Shown: positions 1 through 12,829, numbered from the stretch's first letter. The stretch is 64,000 bases of DNA from Oncomelania hupensis (GCA_036898135.1 CM072512.1:24503424-24567423), one strand, 5' to 3'. The notes: generated by a model not told the origin, from the sequence alone. A program made the numbers and translations.

Positions 1-310
1 AGGTAGGTAGATCAAAGTCCCGCGTCACATAAGCGAATAGGGGACTACTATCTTACTTTTTGAAACAGTGCGCCTGTATATAGTCTCTATACTCTAAAGA
101 AAGTTCGAACATTCCAGCATGAGGCAATGACAACCAATCAGAATAAAATTCGTCACCGGAACTATCCACTGTCTTACAGCTTTATTTAGGTTAGAGGAAT
201 CTCTTAGTTACTACTAGATTTAACTACATTCTTCAATCGATAGTAAACAAGTAATTCTAGAAAATTCTCCAAGAATATCGACCAACAAAATTACAAAGCT
301 TCTTTGTAAC
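1..310 (-). repeat. LTR fragment, Gypsy family II (degenerate)
   Basis: The stretch around 220-310 (caatcgatagtaaacaa, then aatatcgaccaacaaaatta, then acaaagcttctt) matches in order the reverse complement of the LTR at 58406-58942 and of the 638-bp LTRs of element 2. It is a degraded solo or broken LTR cut by the window edge. The left half is only weakly similar. No coding sequence is seen up to position 550. Confidence 0.4.
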
Positions 311-617
311 GAATGTATTTCGTATACGTTTGTATGAATAGACGTTATGACGTCACTAGTGTAAAAGCGGAAGTTCGCATGTCTGGATTTGAATATTAGA
401 GTGAGCTGATTTTATTCAGAGAGTACATACCAGTTGAAGGGGATAGACGTGTTCTTTGGAGCTCTACGAAATCGGGATTTCTATATGGAATAGTCTAGCT
501 GTACCTTGAATACAGGTATTTATTATTATTATTAATTATTTATAATAACACAGGCGGCGGAAACTGCTCAGGATTGGGGGGGGAGGGGGGGCACACACAC
601 ATTTTATTCACTGACAT

Positions 618-2289
618 CAGGACCGGACCTTAGAAAAGTCGAGGGGGATGTTACAGATTCAGCGAAGGCGCGAAGCGCCGAGCCTTTTAGGGGGGTCCGG
701 GGGCATGCTCCCCCGGAATTTTTTTTTTCAAGGATGCAAAATGGTGCAATCTGAACCTTGAAAAAGCCATTTGTGATGGTCTGGGACTTTGAGCTTTTTG
801 AACAATTGAACTGACAAACTCTGGGGTACAAAAATTATCCTCTGCCCCTCCCTTAAAAAAAAAAACCCACACACACACAAACATTTATTTATCAGCAGAG
901 ATGTTTTGTATACTATTATTATTCACTAATTTTTGTTGATCGTTAACGGTATAAAGCTTTACCTTGTAGTTTATGAACATCACCGCCCTGCTTTCATTTA
1001 ATTCAGTCTTGCTGCACTAGGTTCCTCGGCATTAGTACCATTTGTGAATTGTATCTTCTGGCAAAACAGTTCACTGCCTCTTTGAAGTCAATATCAACAT
1101 CCCTGTGCACTTTCAGTAAAGCAAGTCCATTGAGTCTCTGTTGCCCCATTGTAGAGCGCAGGTAGTTTTTCAGGTTGCGCAACTGACTGTTTGAACGCTC
1201 ACAGTCGGCAGTAGTGACAGGCAGGGTGCAAAGGTTCTTTAGCATGATGAACAGGTTGGGATAAAAATCCCTGTCACAATGTTTCAGTGCTTCTGATGCC
1301 GTGGATGGGATGATAGCTGTCGCATTCTCAGCAGCACTTCGCCATTTGCAAACCCACCGTTGGTATTCTGCATCAAGGGTAGCGTTGTCTGGTAGGTCAG
1401 ACACCCACAACATTGCCAGTGTCTTCAACCCTTCTGGAAACTGCATGAAACCATCCTGATTGTTTATTAAAGTGCTTGGCACCAGACAGAGACCATCAAC
1501 AACTGCTAGGCCAGCATTTTTGAACCTCGAGTCCAATTCGGTTGACAGGTGTTCCAAGAAAGGAATGGCAATGCTAATCTTGAAATATTCTTCTGGAGTG
1601 GCCGCAGATTGGTTGTCACGGAGAGTCTGTCGGGATGCTTGACGAGGAACAATAACACCAGTTGTCAAAGCATTTGCCATTTTGCTGACTTCACCAAACC
1701 AGGCAACGAACGCTGTGTCGACATCTCTTCTAAGAGAAGACATGCAGTTACTGACCTCTTTGATTTCCCAGTAGGCATCGACAACATCTTTTGTCCTTTT
1801 CTGCAGCTTCACTGTCAAGGGTTTCCATTTCAACGATGTTTTTGGACGATTCAGCGATGGTCGTTTCAATGGATGTTCGTTACAACGAATTGTCATAACA
1901 TATCATCAACTTAACATCTGAATTAATATTTCTAAAAAGTCGTTTTGGTAGATTATGGCAGTATCAAGGTGAAGGTGCTGGAAGAGGCTTGCGGCCAGAA
2001 CAAGAAAATATGGCTGCATTTACTAATTTAGGCTTAGGGGTTGGGTTACTTGGTCGTTTCAACGGGAAAACGCTTTGGGCGTTTCAACGGATCCCTTGAA
2101 AGGGATTTCCGTTGAATTGACTATAAATAACTGTACGTTGGACCAAAAGTGACTAAAAAAACTGCAATGTTTTAAAAACAATTAAAAAAATGTGAAACTC
2201 TTTGCATTAAAAAAAATTCAATTTTTTTTATATTTGGAGGGGGGGTCCAGATCTCAGGTATCCCCCCCCCCCTTCTGGGTCCGGCCCTG
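618..2289 (-). mobile_element. Inner hAT transposon nested in the outer one
   Basis: Termini CAGGACCGGACC (618) and the complement of CAGGGCCGGACC (ending 2289) differ at one base and enclose one minus-strand transposase ORF (1003-1896). Next to the left end lie two hairpins, ggcgcgaagcgcc and tccggggg-catgct-cccccgga (696-717). G/C runs mark the right end. A clean 8-bp target duplication is not visible; the motif gacat adjoins both ends. Confidence 0.55.
1003..1896 (-). CDS. hAT transposase, C-terminal part (THAP12/52-kDa repressor-like)
   Basis: This 297-residue minus-strand ORF ends in a hAT dimerisation domain. The segment LPVTTADCERSNSQLRNLK, followed by a LRSTMGQQRLNGLALLKVHRD block (about residues 225-265), is the usual signature. 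The upstream helical portion resembles the 52-kDa repressor of the inhibitor of the protein kinase (THAP12) class of hAT proteins. The catalytic RNase-H-like N-terminal half and any DNA-binding finger are not in this ORF, so it is a partial transposase or terminal exon. It lies centrally inside the inner hAT and is probably inactive, although this segment is free of stops. Confidence 0.65.
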   Translation of the reverse strand: MTIRCNEHPLKRPSLNRPKTSLKWKPLTVKLQKRTKDVVDAYWEIKEVSNCMSSLRRDVDTAFVAWFGEVSKMANALTTGVIVPRQASRQTLRDNQSAATPEEYFKISIAIPFLEHLSTELDSRFKNAGLAVVDGLCLVPSTLINNQDGFMQFPEGLKTLAMLWVSDLPDNATLDAEYQRWVCKWRSAAENATAIIPSTASEALKHCDRDFYPNLFIMLKNLCTLPVTTADCERSNSQLRNLKNYLRSTMGQQRLNGLALLKVHRDVDIDFKEAVNCFARRYNSQMVLMPRNLVQQD

Positions 2290-2526
2290 GACATTTACTC
2301 CAAATAATTTGAACTATTTTCATAGACACTATGTGAGAGAGAGAAATAAGATATATCATATATTTCTACAACTGTGCATATAAAAAAGAGAGAGAGGGGG
2401 GGGGGGAGGGTAGAGAGAAAGGGAGAGAAACTGACCTGGCAATGTTGATCCATCACAGTAACAAAAACAGCAGTCATGCATGCCATTTGGCATGGGAAAT
2501 TACACCGTTAATTTTTCAAAGTATGC

Positions 2527-3573
2527 CTAACGGCGTTCATTTGTATTAATAAATTCGTAAGCAGTTTGCGCTAGGTCCAGTTGATCTACTTTGTCTTTGA
2601 ACACATGCATTATAAGACAATTATTTAGACGCTCCTGCGTCATCGTTGCCCGAAGGTATGTTTTTACCCTCTTTAGGGCTGAAAAACTGCGTTCAGCAGT
2701 TGCAGTTGTGGTTGGGATGGTAAAGTACAGTCTGAGAAGTTTATCCACTTCACTCAGCATCCGTCGCACAGTGTCAGAAGCTTTCAGTTCATCCGGCAGT
2801 GCTTGGAAGATGGTGATCCTAGAGTTAGCCGCCTCCTGGTGTTACCCGGTGCATGTGGGAGGATTCTTGCTGAGTTTTGAGTCTGTTCAGGTCGATGTCA
2901 GCGGAATATGTATCTTTGATTTCTTGAGGAATTTTTGGTCTCTTCCCTGCTGCTCCATCACTTAGAAGAACTTAAATTTTCCTTGATAAGTCGAGAGCTA
3001 TTTGATCAAACCGGCTCTTTAAATGTTCTTTGGTGTTGTCAATGGCCTCACAGTATTGCTGTCTGTAGTAAGCAGATGGACAAGAGTAGCTGTGACCCTG
3101 TGAGCCATCGTCCAGTCTTCGTGGAGGCTGCTTCTGTGTAGGAACGCAGGGCTCATCACACAAATTTGCAGCTTTCGTTGTGATGTCAGCAAAAAAATGT
3201 CTCATAACAATCTTCATGCCGCATGCTTTCCAGTGTTCTCAGACAAATGTCAGCAGCGTTTACTGCGTCATCACAAGTCGTTTTTTTTTTCAAGAACTGT
3301 CGCCAACTCTTCAGTAACAGCAAGGATCTCATCTTTGAATCTTTTTGCAACTCCTGACACATGACCCTGAAAATTACTCGCCCCGTCGTAGGCCTGGCCC
3401 CTACAGTTTTGCACTGGCAAGTCAAGTCTGATCAAGCAGTCCTTCAGTGCTTTGAAAATGGTCTCAGCACAGATATTGTTAACTTGCATCAGTCCAGAGA
3501 AAGGGGGAAAATATTGGTTTGAACCTCCAAATAATGTTTTTTGAGGGGCTGAATATTGGGGGGGGGGGGGCAA
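2527..3573 (-). pseudogene. hAT transposase remnant (ZMYM1/DUF4371-like), frameshifted
   Basis: Three minus-strand pieces read in order. The first (3573 to 3271) contains CRGQAYDGASNFQGHVSGVA, the RNase-H-like fold segment common in ZMYM1-like hAT proteins. A middle region (3425 to 2972) has several frame changes. The C-terminal dimerisation domain (2769 to 2527) has TTTATAERSFSALKRVKTYL and RATMTQERLNNCL. No single frame spans the locus, so it is a decayed transposase. It belongs to the outer hAT element and is unrelated in detail to the 1003-1896 transposase. Confidence 0.65.
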
Positions 3574-3608
3574 ATGTATAGGTTTGCCCTCCCCCCCCCC
3601 CCAATATT
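3552..3608. repeat. Subterminal hairpin of the outer hAT
   Basis: AATATT plus a 13-G run plus CAAA is followed, after a tgtata(gg) loop, by TTTGCCC(T), a long C run and AATATT. The arms pair almost perfectly over about 25 bp. Similar G-rich subterminal blocks are common in metazoan hAT elements. Confidence 0.6.
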
Positions 3609-3663
3609 TTTCTGGAGGGGGCCAGTGCTCCCCTTGCCCCCCCCCCCCTGCTTCCGCCGCCTG

Positions 3664-4144
3664 TGAATAAGCTGTGAGGCTATTCTGAAGGAAATGGGAA
3701 GTATTGCTTTTTATTAATTACTGTGATTGGATTGCAGAAGAATCCATTGTTTGAAGGAAGTACGGTAAATAGTGTAAATACCGTATTTATTCATGTAATT
3801 ATTATATGGTGATACAGTTTATAATTATGATGCCATGTTGTATTTATTCATATGTGAAGATATGGAGCTGAAATAGAAATGTAATTCAGTTGTATAATAT
3901 ATACTAATGATGAATGAATGTGCAGTGATATGTTATAAATTGAAAGCGAGCTGTGATTATAAAGTTTGGCTCATAGCCCATTGTGATGTAGGCTACACAA
4001 TGTGTGTACGGTGTTAAAGTGGCTATAGGCATTGTCATAAGAATTGTGACAATAGCATAGTTGCAAAACTAGTGCAGATAGAGTTATCCGTCCCTGCCTT
4101 CACCTATGCCAAGGACACCCGCTAGTTCCGGTTGAGTATTAAGC
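3664..4144. other. No gene recognised
   Basis: AT-rich DNA with no sizeable ORF and no repeat shared with the rest of the window. It could be 5' flank of the THAP-like exon that begins at 4145. Confidence 0.5.
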
Positions 4145-4333
4145 ATGGCCGAACGTAGACGGAAGACTTGTGGCGGAGGAAAACAGTATTGTGTTTGCTG
4201 CCCTAATTTCGCAGGAAAAGTAATTGAAGGGCGCATTGTCAAGTTACACACATTACCAGCTAACAAAACACTGAAACGACTGTGGGAACAACGTTTGCGA
4301 CTGATTCGGAAAGATTACAACAATGTAAAATAA
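4145..4333 (+). CDS. THAP-like zinc-finger N-terminal exon (partial gene or relic)
   Basis: The 62-residue ORF starts at ATG 4145. It carries a C-x-C-C cluster near residue 16-19 followed by VKLHTLPANKTLKRLWEQR and LRLIRKDY, the spacing of the first half of a THAP domain (Cys pair, then the hydrophobic/Pro patch and the W-containing helix). The second half (Cys-x2-His) is missing. A GTAAAA directly after codon AAT near the end could be a weak splice donor. It could be a first exon of a host THAP gene or a transposon-captured fragment. No matching second exon was found in the window. Confidence 0.4.
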   Translation: MAERRRKTCGGGKQYCVCCPNFAGKVIEGRIVKLHTLPANKTLKRLWEQRLRLIRKDYNNVK

Positions 4334-4689
4334 TAAGACATAATTGCAGTTGCTTCACTGAATTAAAAACAAAAATTATTCTACTGTATAATAATGTTAT
4401 CTTCTAGATAAACTGCAACATTAACATTTCTCAATTAAAAAACTAAAGCAAAGAAAAAGAAAGAGACTTCGAATTTCTCATGAATGTAGGTCACTGACAA
4501 ACGAATTGGGCCTACTGAACAAACAAATCAGCAATCAATGTTTAGGCAGTTATTGTTAAATTTACTTTTACAATTTTAATAAATGATTTATAATGATTTT
4601 GGCTGAAGACAGCTAGTTATTTGGTTGAGATTACTTATGACAGTGTTCCTTGGGCTTGGAGCTGACAAGACACGCTTACACAGTAACAC

Positions 4690-4985
4690 ACGAGGAGGCA
4701 CTGTGGTCTAATGGTAGTGCTTCGGCTTGTGGATCTGAAGGTCCCGGGTTCGAGCCCTGGTCGGGCCATTGTGTTGTGTCCCTGGGAAAGACACTTTACT
4801 CCTGTTTTCCTACTCCTTCGGATGAGAGTATAAACCGAGGTCTAGTCTGTGTCGCATACATTCCATCATAACGGACTTTAAAGATCCTGACGCTCTTGTC
4901 CTAGGAGGAAAACACCCAGCATGCACCTTGGTAAAAAGTGCCATAATAATCAAAATATACGGAAGAAGAAGACACACTACACAGC
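4690..4985 (+). mobile_element. tRNA-derived V-domain SINE
   Basis: The head is tRNA-like, with an A-box-like tggtctaatgg (4704-4714) and a B box ggttcgagccc (4747-4757), 33 bp apart. It is followed by ttgtgttgtgtccctgggaa and agacactttactcc (4769-4802), the conserved central V domain of metazoan V-SINEs. The tail module cggactttaaagatcctgac (about 4873-4892) recurs at about 29872. The 3' end is rich in aagaag. It is a pol III retroposon, not a working tRNA gene: the acceptor stem does not pair. Confidence 0.75.
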
Positions 4986-5939
4986 ACAGTACATCGATTC
5001 GATTAATCAACGCAAAATTACTATTATATTTACTTGTGAAAAGTTACGCCTCGTTTTCAATCACGTTGAGGTCTGTTCGTACATCCATATGCACAGCAAG
5101 CAGCCATCCTGAGTAAAATTTGAACGATTGTACAAGAGAAATATAATTTATATAACCCTCCATCTTTCTTGCTTCAACCGGAACTAGCGAACCCAAGGGC
5201 CGCAACCGATCCGCCACTTTCGCTTTCATTATGAAACAGCGCTATAGTGACTGTATCAGTGTAGAGGCATAGAGAAGATATTCTACAGAAGAGAAGGATC
5301 TTCAAGCACTCTGAAATGTAACAATGTGTCAGAGACTCTTTGTGCAATGTGGCTGATGGAGCTGATCTTGTGACGTGCATCTACAAGACCGATGTGGTTT
5401 CCATCAACGCAAACTATCCCTTCTTCGGCCAACCATCACAGGTGCAGACGTGCGGCAACGATGGGCGAAGAACCTGATCAATGGGATCACCTACAGTGTT
5501 TCCAAGGAGTAGCTATCTGTTCCTAGCGGCGTCTGTGTATAACACGTCTAGTGAATGTCTGTGAAAACAGTGAGTAAAGTCATTATTACTTAATACTGAT
5601 AGACCAGGAATCTCCAACAAGTCTTCAGTGTGTCATTATTGGCAGTGAATTGTCAGAACATAGTGTCGAGGCAAGTGACGTCTCAAGAGAGAGACAATGA
5701 CCTCCCTATAAGCCACTAATTGAATAACTGCTGTGATATGGTTTATATGGATTATAAGAATTGTATGATTTAATGTTTTTGTATATTATGAATGAGTGGA
5801 AATAGCGAAACAGAAGGGCAAAGAGAGATAACTGTGTAGTCTTTGTCCTTGTTTGAAAGCACGTGTGTGGTGGTGGATGAAAGTTGAGTAAACAGAGATA
5901 GAACATGCATCCTTAGACTGAACGTCAGACAGCCACAAG
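4986..5939. other. No gene recognised
   Basis: Mixed-composition DNA. No ORF with recognisable protein similarity and no clear repeat family except at its right edge, where the LTR II fragment begins. Confidence 0.45.
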
Positions 5940-6121
5940 CACACACTCACTTCATTAGGTTATTCATAGTTAAGTATATAAATATTTAATTTAATGCAAA
6001 ATCCGCGAGTTACATTCTTCTAACAACAACGCAAAACCAAATCAAAGGTAAATACACTCTGTTATTGCATGCTTTGCAAAACAAAACAATCGGATCTATC
6101 GTGCGCGTCTCAAACGTAACA
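5940..6121 (-). repeat. LTR II fragment (5' end of the LTR)
   Basis: Reverse complement of the first 150 or so bases of element 2's LTR: cttctaacaacaacgcaaa, caaatcaaaggtaaatac, aatcggatctatcgtgcgcg, ending cgtaaca at 6121, the LTR terminus. The rest of the LTR is absent or unrecognisable. Confidence 0.6.
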
Positions 6122-6131
6122 GTCTTTAGCT

Positions 6132-8110
6132 TCATCCATAAGCCATGTCTCCAGACTGAATCAAATGTTTTTTTATAATCAATAAAAGCACTGAATAACT
6201 ACTTTTTATTTTTCTAAAAACAAAATAATCAATTAATATTTTTAGTACAAAAGCATTCTCAATTTTTGAGTTATTTTGTTTAAAACCAGCCTGATTATAT
6301 AACAAAATACTTTTGCGCTCTACAAACTCAGTAAGTCTGTATTTTAAAATACTCCTAAACAATTTGCCAATACAACCTAAAAGTGTAATATCTCTGTACC
6401 TCTTGGTTTTACTACCTTTACCTTTATATAATGGCTTTATCAAACCAATTCATCAGGTATTTCTCCAGACTCGAGTACTTTATTAAATAATTTGCAAAAA
6501 CCAGGTGCTAATTCTGGCTTGCTTCCTTTAATGTATTCATTGTAAACTTCATCAATACCAGCTGCTTTACCTACTTTTAAGGTTTGAACTGTTTTTTTTA
6601 ATAATTTCATCTATAGTAATTGATTCATTTAAATATTCTGTGTCGAAATCAACACCAAACTGTACATTCGATTCGTCTTCATTGTCTCCATCAATTTCAA
6701 TATTTAAGTTCTTTAAATGATCATATATAATGATCATTATACCTTTGCTACATTCTACAGTTGATGGACTCGCTTCCAATATTCTTTGGGATTAGTTGTA
6801 CTTAAATGCGTTAATTCTTGTTGCAACTGAATTTTCATTTGCTTTGCACTTTTTCTCAATGTTTTTTTTTAATATTCTTTACTTATTTTCGTAAAAATAT
6901 ATCTATTTTTTTTAAATTGTCTTTCAGTCTTAATTTTCGTTTAAATGTAAAATATTTATTTCTCTTTTGTCGACAAACGCTGTCAAAAAGAATAATTAAG
7001 TTTGACATTTCCCAATGCTGTTTTTAGCTGACTTCAACAAAATATCTGTTACCTGTTTGTTTGCATCGCCAACCGAGGATATATCAACAAAGTCATTTAA
7101 CGTGTCTATGTCATTACGCAATAATACTTCTTTAAGCAACTCTGAGTTATCATTGGATCACCGCTTAATCCTTTCAGACTGACTGTCACTATTTATTTTA
7201 CTCTGACAGACTGTAATTACTTCTTCAAGCTGACGTTGTACATTCATTTCAAAAGTCAATGTAACCGGATTGTGGACATCAGAAGATAAAGTATGCAGAT
7301 CAGAAAAAAAGCTTAAAAGTTAATATGATCCAATAAAATAATCGATAACAGAATCTTAAGCTACTTGTAAGTGCACCAATGCCTCTGTCACGTCCCCCTC
7401 TCCCATTAAATATAAGCAAAGAGTTGGATTTCATAACTCCAGAAGTCAATATCCATAGTTATTGAACTTATGTTCATCTTGCGAATTACGTTTATGTGAA
7501 ATAGAATGATCATGAAAAAAGGATGCCAAAGCTTCATTCACATCAATATAAACATTATCTTCCAAAAAATCATCATTTCTTCTTTTATAAGCATTAAAGT
7601 CTCCAAATAAAATATCATAGTCCGCTCTGCAGGTTTCTTTCAAGTCTATTAAACAATAACGTATTTCATCAAATAACTCAATGCTGGTATATCTGCTTCC
7701 CTCAGGTATAGATACACACATATACATATACATATGCATGATAGGTATAGATAAACACAGGTCCTGCTAATACATCTTTTTCAAAAACAAATAAAGTTTT
7801 ATTAAGCTTAAATCAAAGAACACTTGTACTACTGTTTCCTTCATTACACAAAGAAACAAAGCCACTGATAGTTTTCTTGTATAAAACCGCAATTCCACCT
7901 GACCGATGATAAGAAAACGTACACCTGTTTGAAAAAATGATGTCATATCCCATAGAATCCAATTTTTTCTGAACAAACGAAACATCCGGATCAACATTTT
8001 TTGTTTCTAAGAATTTAATGATGTCAAAGAAGTCACAAAATTAATACATTCAGTAAATTTCATACGACTTTTAAAACCGCCAACATTTAACAGTAAAAAT
8101 TTTACACCAC
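6132..8110 (-). pseudogene. Old non-LTR retrotransposon, endonuclease plus partial RT
   Basis: Minus-strand pieces in LINE order. FLLLNVGGFKSRMKFTECIN (about 8105-8040) is an endonuclease start. A GYDIIF..SGGIAVLYKK-like stretch lies near 7950. YDILFGDFNAYKRRNDDFL (about 7610) is the GDFN endonuclease motif. LKVGKAAGIDEVYNEYIK lies near 6570. PLYKGKGSKTKRY and DITLLGCIGKLFRSIL followed by QAGF (6443 to 6132) are RT fingers. The palm with YADD is missing, so the copy is 3'-truncated or deleted, and the reading frame breaks many times. Its clade is not assigned. Confidence 0.65.
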
Positions 8111-8271
8111 ATACTGCAGTTTGATGAGATAATGTACATGTATTTATATCACTAACTGAAGAAGAATACTACACAGAATTTACAGGTAACGACAACGGTG
8201 AAAACACGTTCTGTCACTGATGCCGCTGATGATGAAGGGCGCAACTCTCGGAGACCTCCGTCGAGTTCCTA

Positions 8272-9120
8272 GTCACTGACACTATGCTGGATTCCCAGAT
8301 CATTGAAATCCAGATTATCCACTCCAATCCGGAAGAGGTCATCGGGCGTGTCCAGGAAGACTACGTCTGACCGCTCCTGCCCAGGCTTCTTCTTCAGCTG
8401 ACAGAGGACCTTTCCTTCAGCCGTCGTGGACACTTTATCGACGGCAGGATGCTTCTTGGCGTAGCTTAGAAGCCTTGAGCGCGCGGAGCTGGGTCAAGTC
8501 GTCGTTTATGTAGAGGCATTTATAGCTATTGTGGCAAAGGTCAGCTCTCTTCTTCATCACCGCCACTGGATCGCCTCGACACAAGCTTAACGAGGATAGG
8601 TCGTGGTTTAGTGCCTTTACCTTTCTGCCCACTGCGATGCAGCATTGACAATCCTCTTGCACAGAGACATCAACGGCAAAAACGAAGAAGGGCCACTACC
8701 ACTTCTTAGTGCCCATGGAGATCCTGTAGGCGCCCACGTTTTGATCCATGCAGTCAACACCTCCCATGCCACTGTTATAGGCGGCGATAATAGCTGGCTG
8801 CTCTAGATGGATTTTCTTTTTCTCCTCGACCGACCACCTATTCACCTTGGATACTGGGTACACACCGTCCTTGTTTGATGCCATGCTGACAACAGAGTTG
8901 CCATTCCAGGAGCAAACACATCTAATGGAATTTATATATGTCCGAAAGTCATTGGAAAGTTCTTACATTTTCACAGGACATTTTTCCACTCTATTGTTCC
9001 GGTTTGTTCCTGTGGCTCTCACCCCTCTTGATGCCAGATCTTTCAGCAGTGGAATCCCCGTGAAGACATTTGTCGAACGAAGAATATCTGAAACAGCTGA
9101 AAATCTGGGAGCTTCTTCGT
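8272..9120 (-). pseudogene. piggyBac-type transposase remnant
   Basis: Minus-strand reading gives FTGIPLLKDLASRGVRATGT with NRNNRVEKCP just after (about 9060-8975), then CSWNGNSVVSMASNKDGVYP with VSKVNRWS after it, then YNSGMGGVDCMDQNVGAYRI (8884 to 8696). These correspond to the FTS..L..L..rGi.atGT, WkDnk.V..lS, vkRwS and GMGGVD..DQ blocks of the piggyBac DDE domain. There is a stop between the first two blocks and a frameshift after 8696. The C-terminal section runs on to about 8272 in another frame. It is a fossil with no visible terminal TTAA-flanked ends. Confidence 0.75.
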
Positions 9121-9445
9121 GAGGTCAAATACAACTGAGTGACCAATCATAAAATCAATCAGTCGATAAACAATAAATCAATCACTGAATCGGGCCATAT
9201 CGTCTTTCCCATCCCACTACACTCCAGATCAGGTAAGAAACGAACATTGTTATTACATTGTTCGATACTTTTGTTTCTCATGTGATAAACTAATTTGCAT
9301 CTCGCAAAGTTTGCAGTCCTCACACTCGTAAATTATGAAAGCAACATAACTCCATACTGTCTGCACAATATAGGCCTAGCTGTATGATGATATTCTAAAA
9401 TTCTTGCAACTGCAGCGTTCTTGTTAGGTGTTTTTTGGGTTCAGA

Positions 9446-10720
<1,275 letters not shown>

Positions 10721-10759
<39 letters not shown>
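10721..10759. repeat. (AG)n microsatellite
   Basis: About 39 bp of pure AG repeat followed by purine-rich sequence to about 10812. Confidence 0.9.
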
Positions 10760-10762
<3 letters not shown>

Positions 10763-11189
10763 AAGAGGTAGTCTACGGAAAGAAAGATGGAAAGAAAAGA
10801 GAAAGAGAGAGAACACTTTATGTTTACAATATTATACTGTCGGACATATAATCATTATGATTCAATAATTTTAGAAATGTTAAGAGATGCAATAAACTGT
10901 AAACCTAAGAGTTGTAATTCAAATTAATGGGTGCGGATTATTCGTAATGCGGTGTGGATTATCCGTTTATAGAACTGCAAAGCCAAAACGTCCTCGAAGA
11001 CTTTCAGAAATGTTGCAGCGGTTGGCTCTGAATCAAAGTCAATTAATTACATCATTTTTTTTTATCATATAAGTTATTCCAGCGGATATAAAATCTGCAA
11101 CAGATGTGATAGTGAGTTAACCGTTCATTTTTCCAGATACTTTCAATAAACCAACAGTGTTATTTATTACGGTTTTGATGACTCTTTCC

Positions 11190-11292
11190 ATGAGGACTGC
11201 AGAGGACAGACAATGATGGAGTACACTGGTTGAACGATCATTTGTGGTGCCCCAACGACTTTCTAGTTACAGGATAGGATAGGAAAGGATGA
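11190..11292 (+). mobile_element. LINE 3' end, severely 5'-truncated, (GGATA)n tail
   Basis: gaggactgcagaggacagac, then ggttgaacgatcatttgtgg and ttacaggataggatagga, align with the last roughly 90 bp of the LINE at 13681-14748, including the GGATA tail. It is one of three copies of this LINE family in the window. Confidence 0.65.
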
Positions 11293-11394
11293 CTCTTTAA
11301 TCCTTTTTGATGAATGATAGGCAAGTATTGTATCCTCACTTGCAACAGCCAAATGGCGTAGTACCTTTTTGAGAAAATATACCGCTGGGAGATT

Positions 11395-11397
11395 ATT

Positions 11398-11482
<85 letters not shown>
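11395..11482. repeat. (TTA)n microsatellite
   Basis: About 85 bp of TTA repeat about 480 bp upstream of the VWC gene's first exon. Confidence 0.95.
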
Positions 11483-11483
<1 letters not shown>

Positions 11484-11957
11484 GTTTATGTATTTTTTTA
11501 ATATCATTCTCATTCTTCTTCTTCTTATTATTTTTTTTGTTTGTTTTGAAAACGCTTTTCTTTACTCTTCAATACTGTTTACACTTTTTGTACTACCAAA
11601 GACCGTACACAGATTGCTACCACATCAAAGGCAACTACAACAAAAGTAGTTGCCGAAGGAATTTTGTTTTTAATTAGTACTGATCGTACACTTCGATATT
11701 GTCACTTTGTCAGCTACTACGCTAATATAAGCCATTAATTGCTGGTTTGTGTTTAGTTCTTTTTTTCACTGGACGAATGCAGTTGATGACTATACTCTGT
11801 TATGAGTCAACCGTTCAGATATATAATAACCTAAGACTAGTGTACTTACGCTTGATCAACAGTGGATATTTTTAGAAGAAGAAAAAAAGTGCGGACCTGC
11901 CCGTGGTAATCTACTATACTAGTGTAAGATTGTTGTCGAAGCTACTACAACTCCGTC

Positions 11958-12060
11958 ATGATGCCTCACAGCCTTAGCTCAGCAGCTTTTACCTCCCTTT
12001 ACCTGTTGTTTTTGTTGGGACACGGAGATGGTGCAGCGTTCAATACGACAACTCCAGCAG
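11958..12060 (+). CDS. Secreted VWC-domain protein, exon 1 (signal peptide)
   Basis: Two adjacent ATGs at 11958 and 11961 open a frame of 34 codons plus one base ending exactly at CAG|GTGAG, a near-consensus splice donor. The residues form a classic secretion signal: a short polar start, then a hydrophobic core (LYLLFLLG, about residues 14-21), then small residues before an N-T-T-T-P stretch that begins the mature protein, with a possible N-glycosylation site at N29. The phase-1 end joins exons at 29639 and 31127, which keep the same phase and give a 130-residue protein. The gene is unnamed; small secreted single-VWC proteins are common in molluscs and arthropods. The first intron is 17578 bp. 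Confidence 0.7.
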
Positions 12061-12829
12061 GTGAGATTATCACATTTTTTAAAATTGAAATTACTTATCG
12101 GTAATGTGTATTTGCTTGCGTAAGTGATATGTTATTATTCGTCCTCACACGCTTATCATGTATCATCATGCATAATCATATAAACAACCACATCACACAG
12201 TTAGTCATTTAGTGTATCCTAATGATTTGCAGACACGATTTGCTGACGACTCGATGGATACATTGAACTGAATCGATATATCATGTCGTCTGTAAATTAG
12301 TGTTATAATTGGACTGACAAAGACTATTTGATGCAGCTGTATATATATTTTCATGTGTGTGTGTGTGCGTGTGGGTGTGGGTGTGTGTGTGTACGTGCGC
12401 GCGCGAGTGGGTGTGTGGGTGTGCGTGTGTGTGCGCGCGATATATCGTTTCATTCTTTTTTATGTTTGCAGTTAATTGATGCTTTTATTGGTTGATTTAT
12501 TGCTGCCCCATCCCACCCCCAATTTTTTTTATTTACTTATTGGTTGATTTTATTTTTATGTTTTCACAATCAAACAGATTTTGTTTAACTAATGTATGTT
12601 CGCTGTAATTTGATGGTTGTTTCACTGATTGGGTGAAAGAAGGAATTGACGGACAAGTGAATGGATTGTTTTCGTCCAAAAGACGATTTCTCCACTTATG
12701 TTTAACATAATATATTCTGATGCCTGGGACTTTAGACGGTGCGCATAACGCAGCAAGTTGACGCCTTGGGCGGTTTAGTTGGTTCATGTTTTGTACTGAT
12801 GTTTTAGAGCCTACAAAAGACAATTCATT
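12061..12829 (+). other. 5' part of intron 1 with a GT-rich microsatellite
   Basis: Begins with donor GTGAGA. It contains an imperfect GT/GC alternating tract at 12355-12438 that encodes only low-complexity Thr/His frames. The remainder up to the Gypsy target duplication (tcatt, 12825-12829) shows no gene. Confidence 0.6.

Larger units (their letters stand above)
551..3663 (-). mobile_element. Outer hAT transposon, split by an inner hAT
   Basis: Inverted termini CAGGCGGCGGAA (551 onward) and its complement ending at 3663 bracket G-rich subterminal DNA and a minus-strand hAT transposase remnant (2527-3573). Short CAG-starting inverted ends are typical of hAT elements. The 8-bp flanks (taataaca and tgaataag) are not a clean duplication, so the exact ends are uncertain or eroded. 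The left arm (551-617) and right part (2290-3663) are separated by a second hAT at 618-2289. Confidence 0.6.

Noticed and set aside
4693..4769. A functional tRNA gene
   Set aside because: The acceptor arms do not pair and a V domain and SINE tail follow directly; it is a SINE head.
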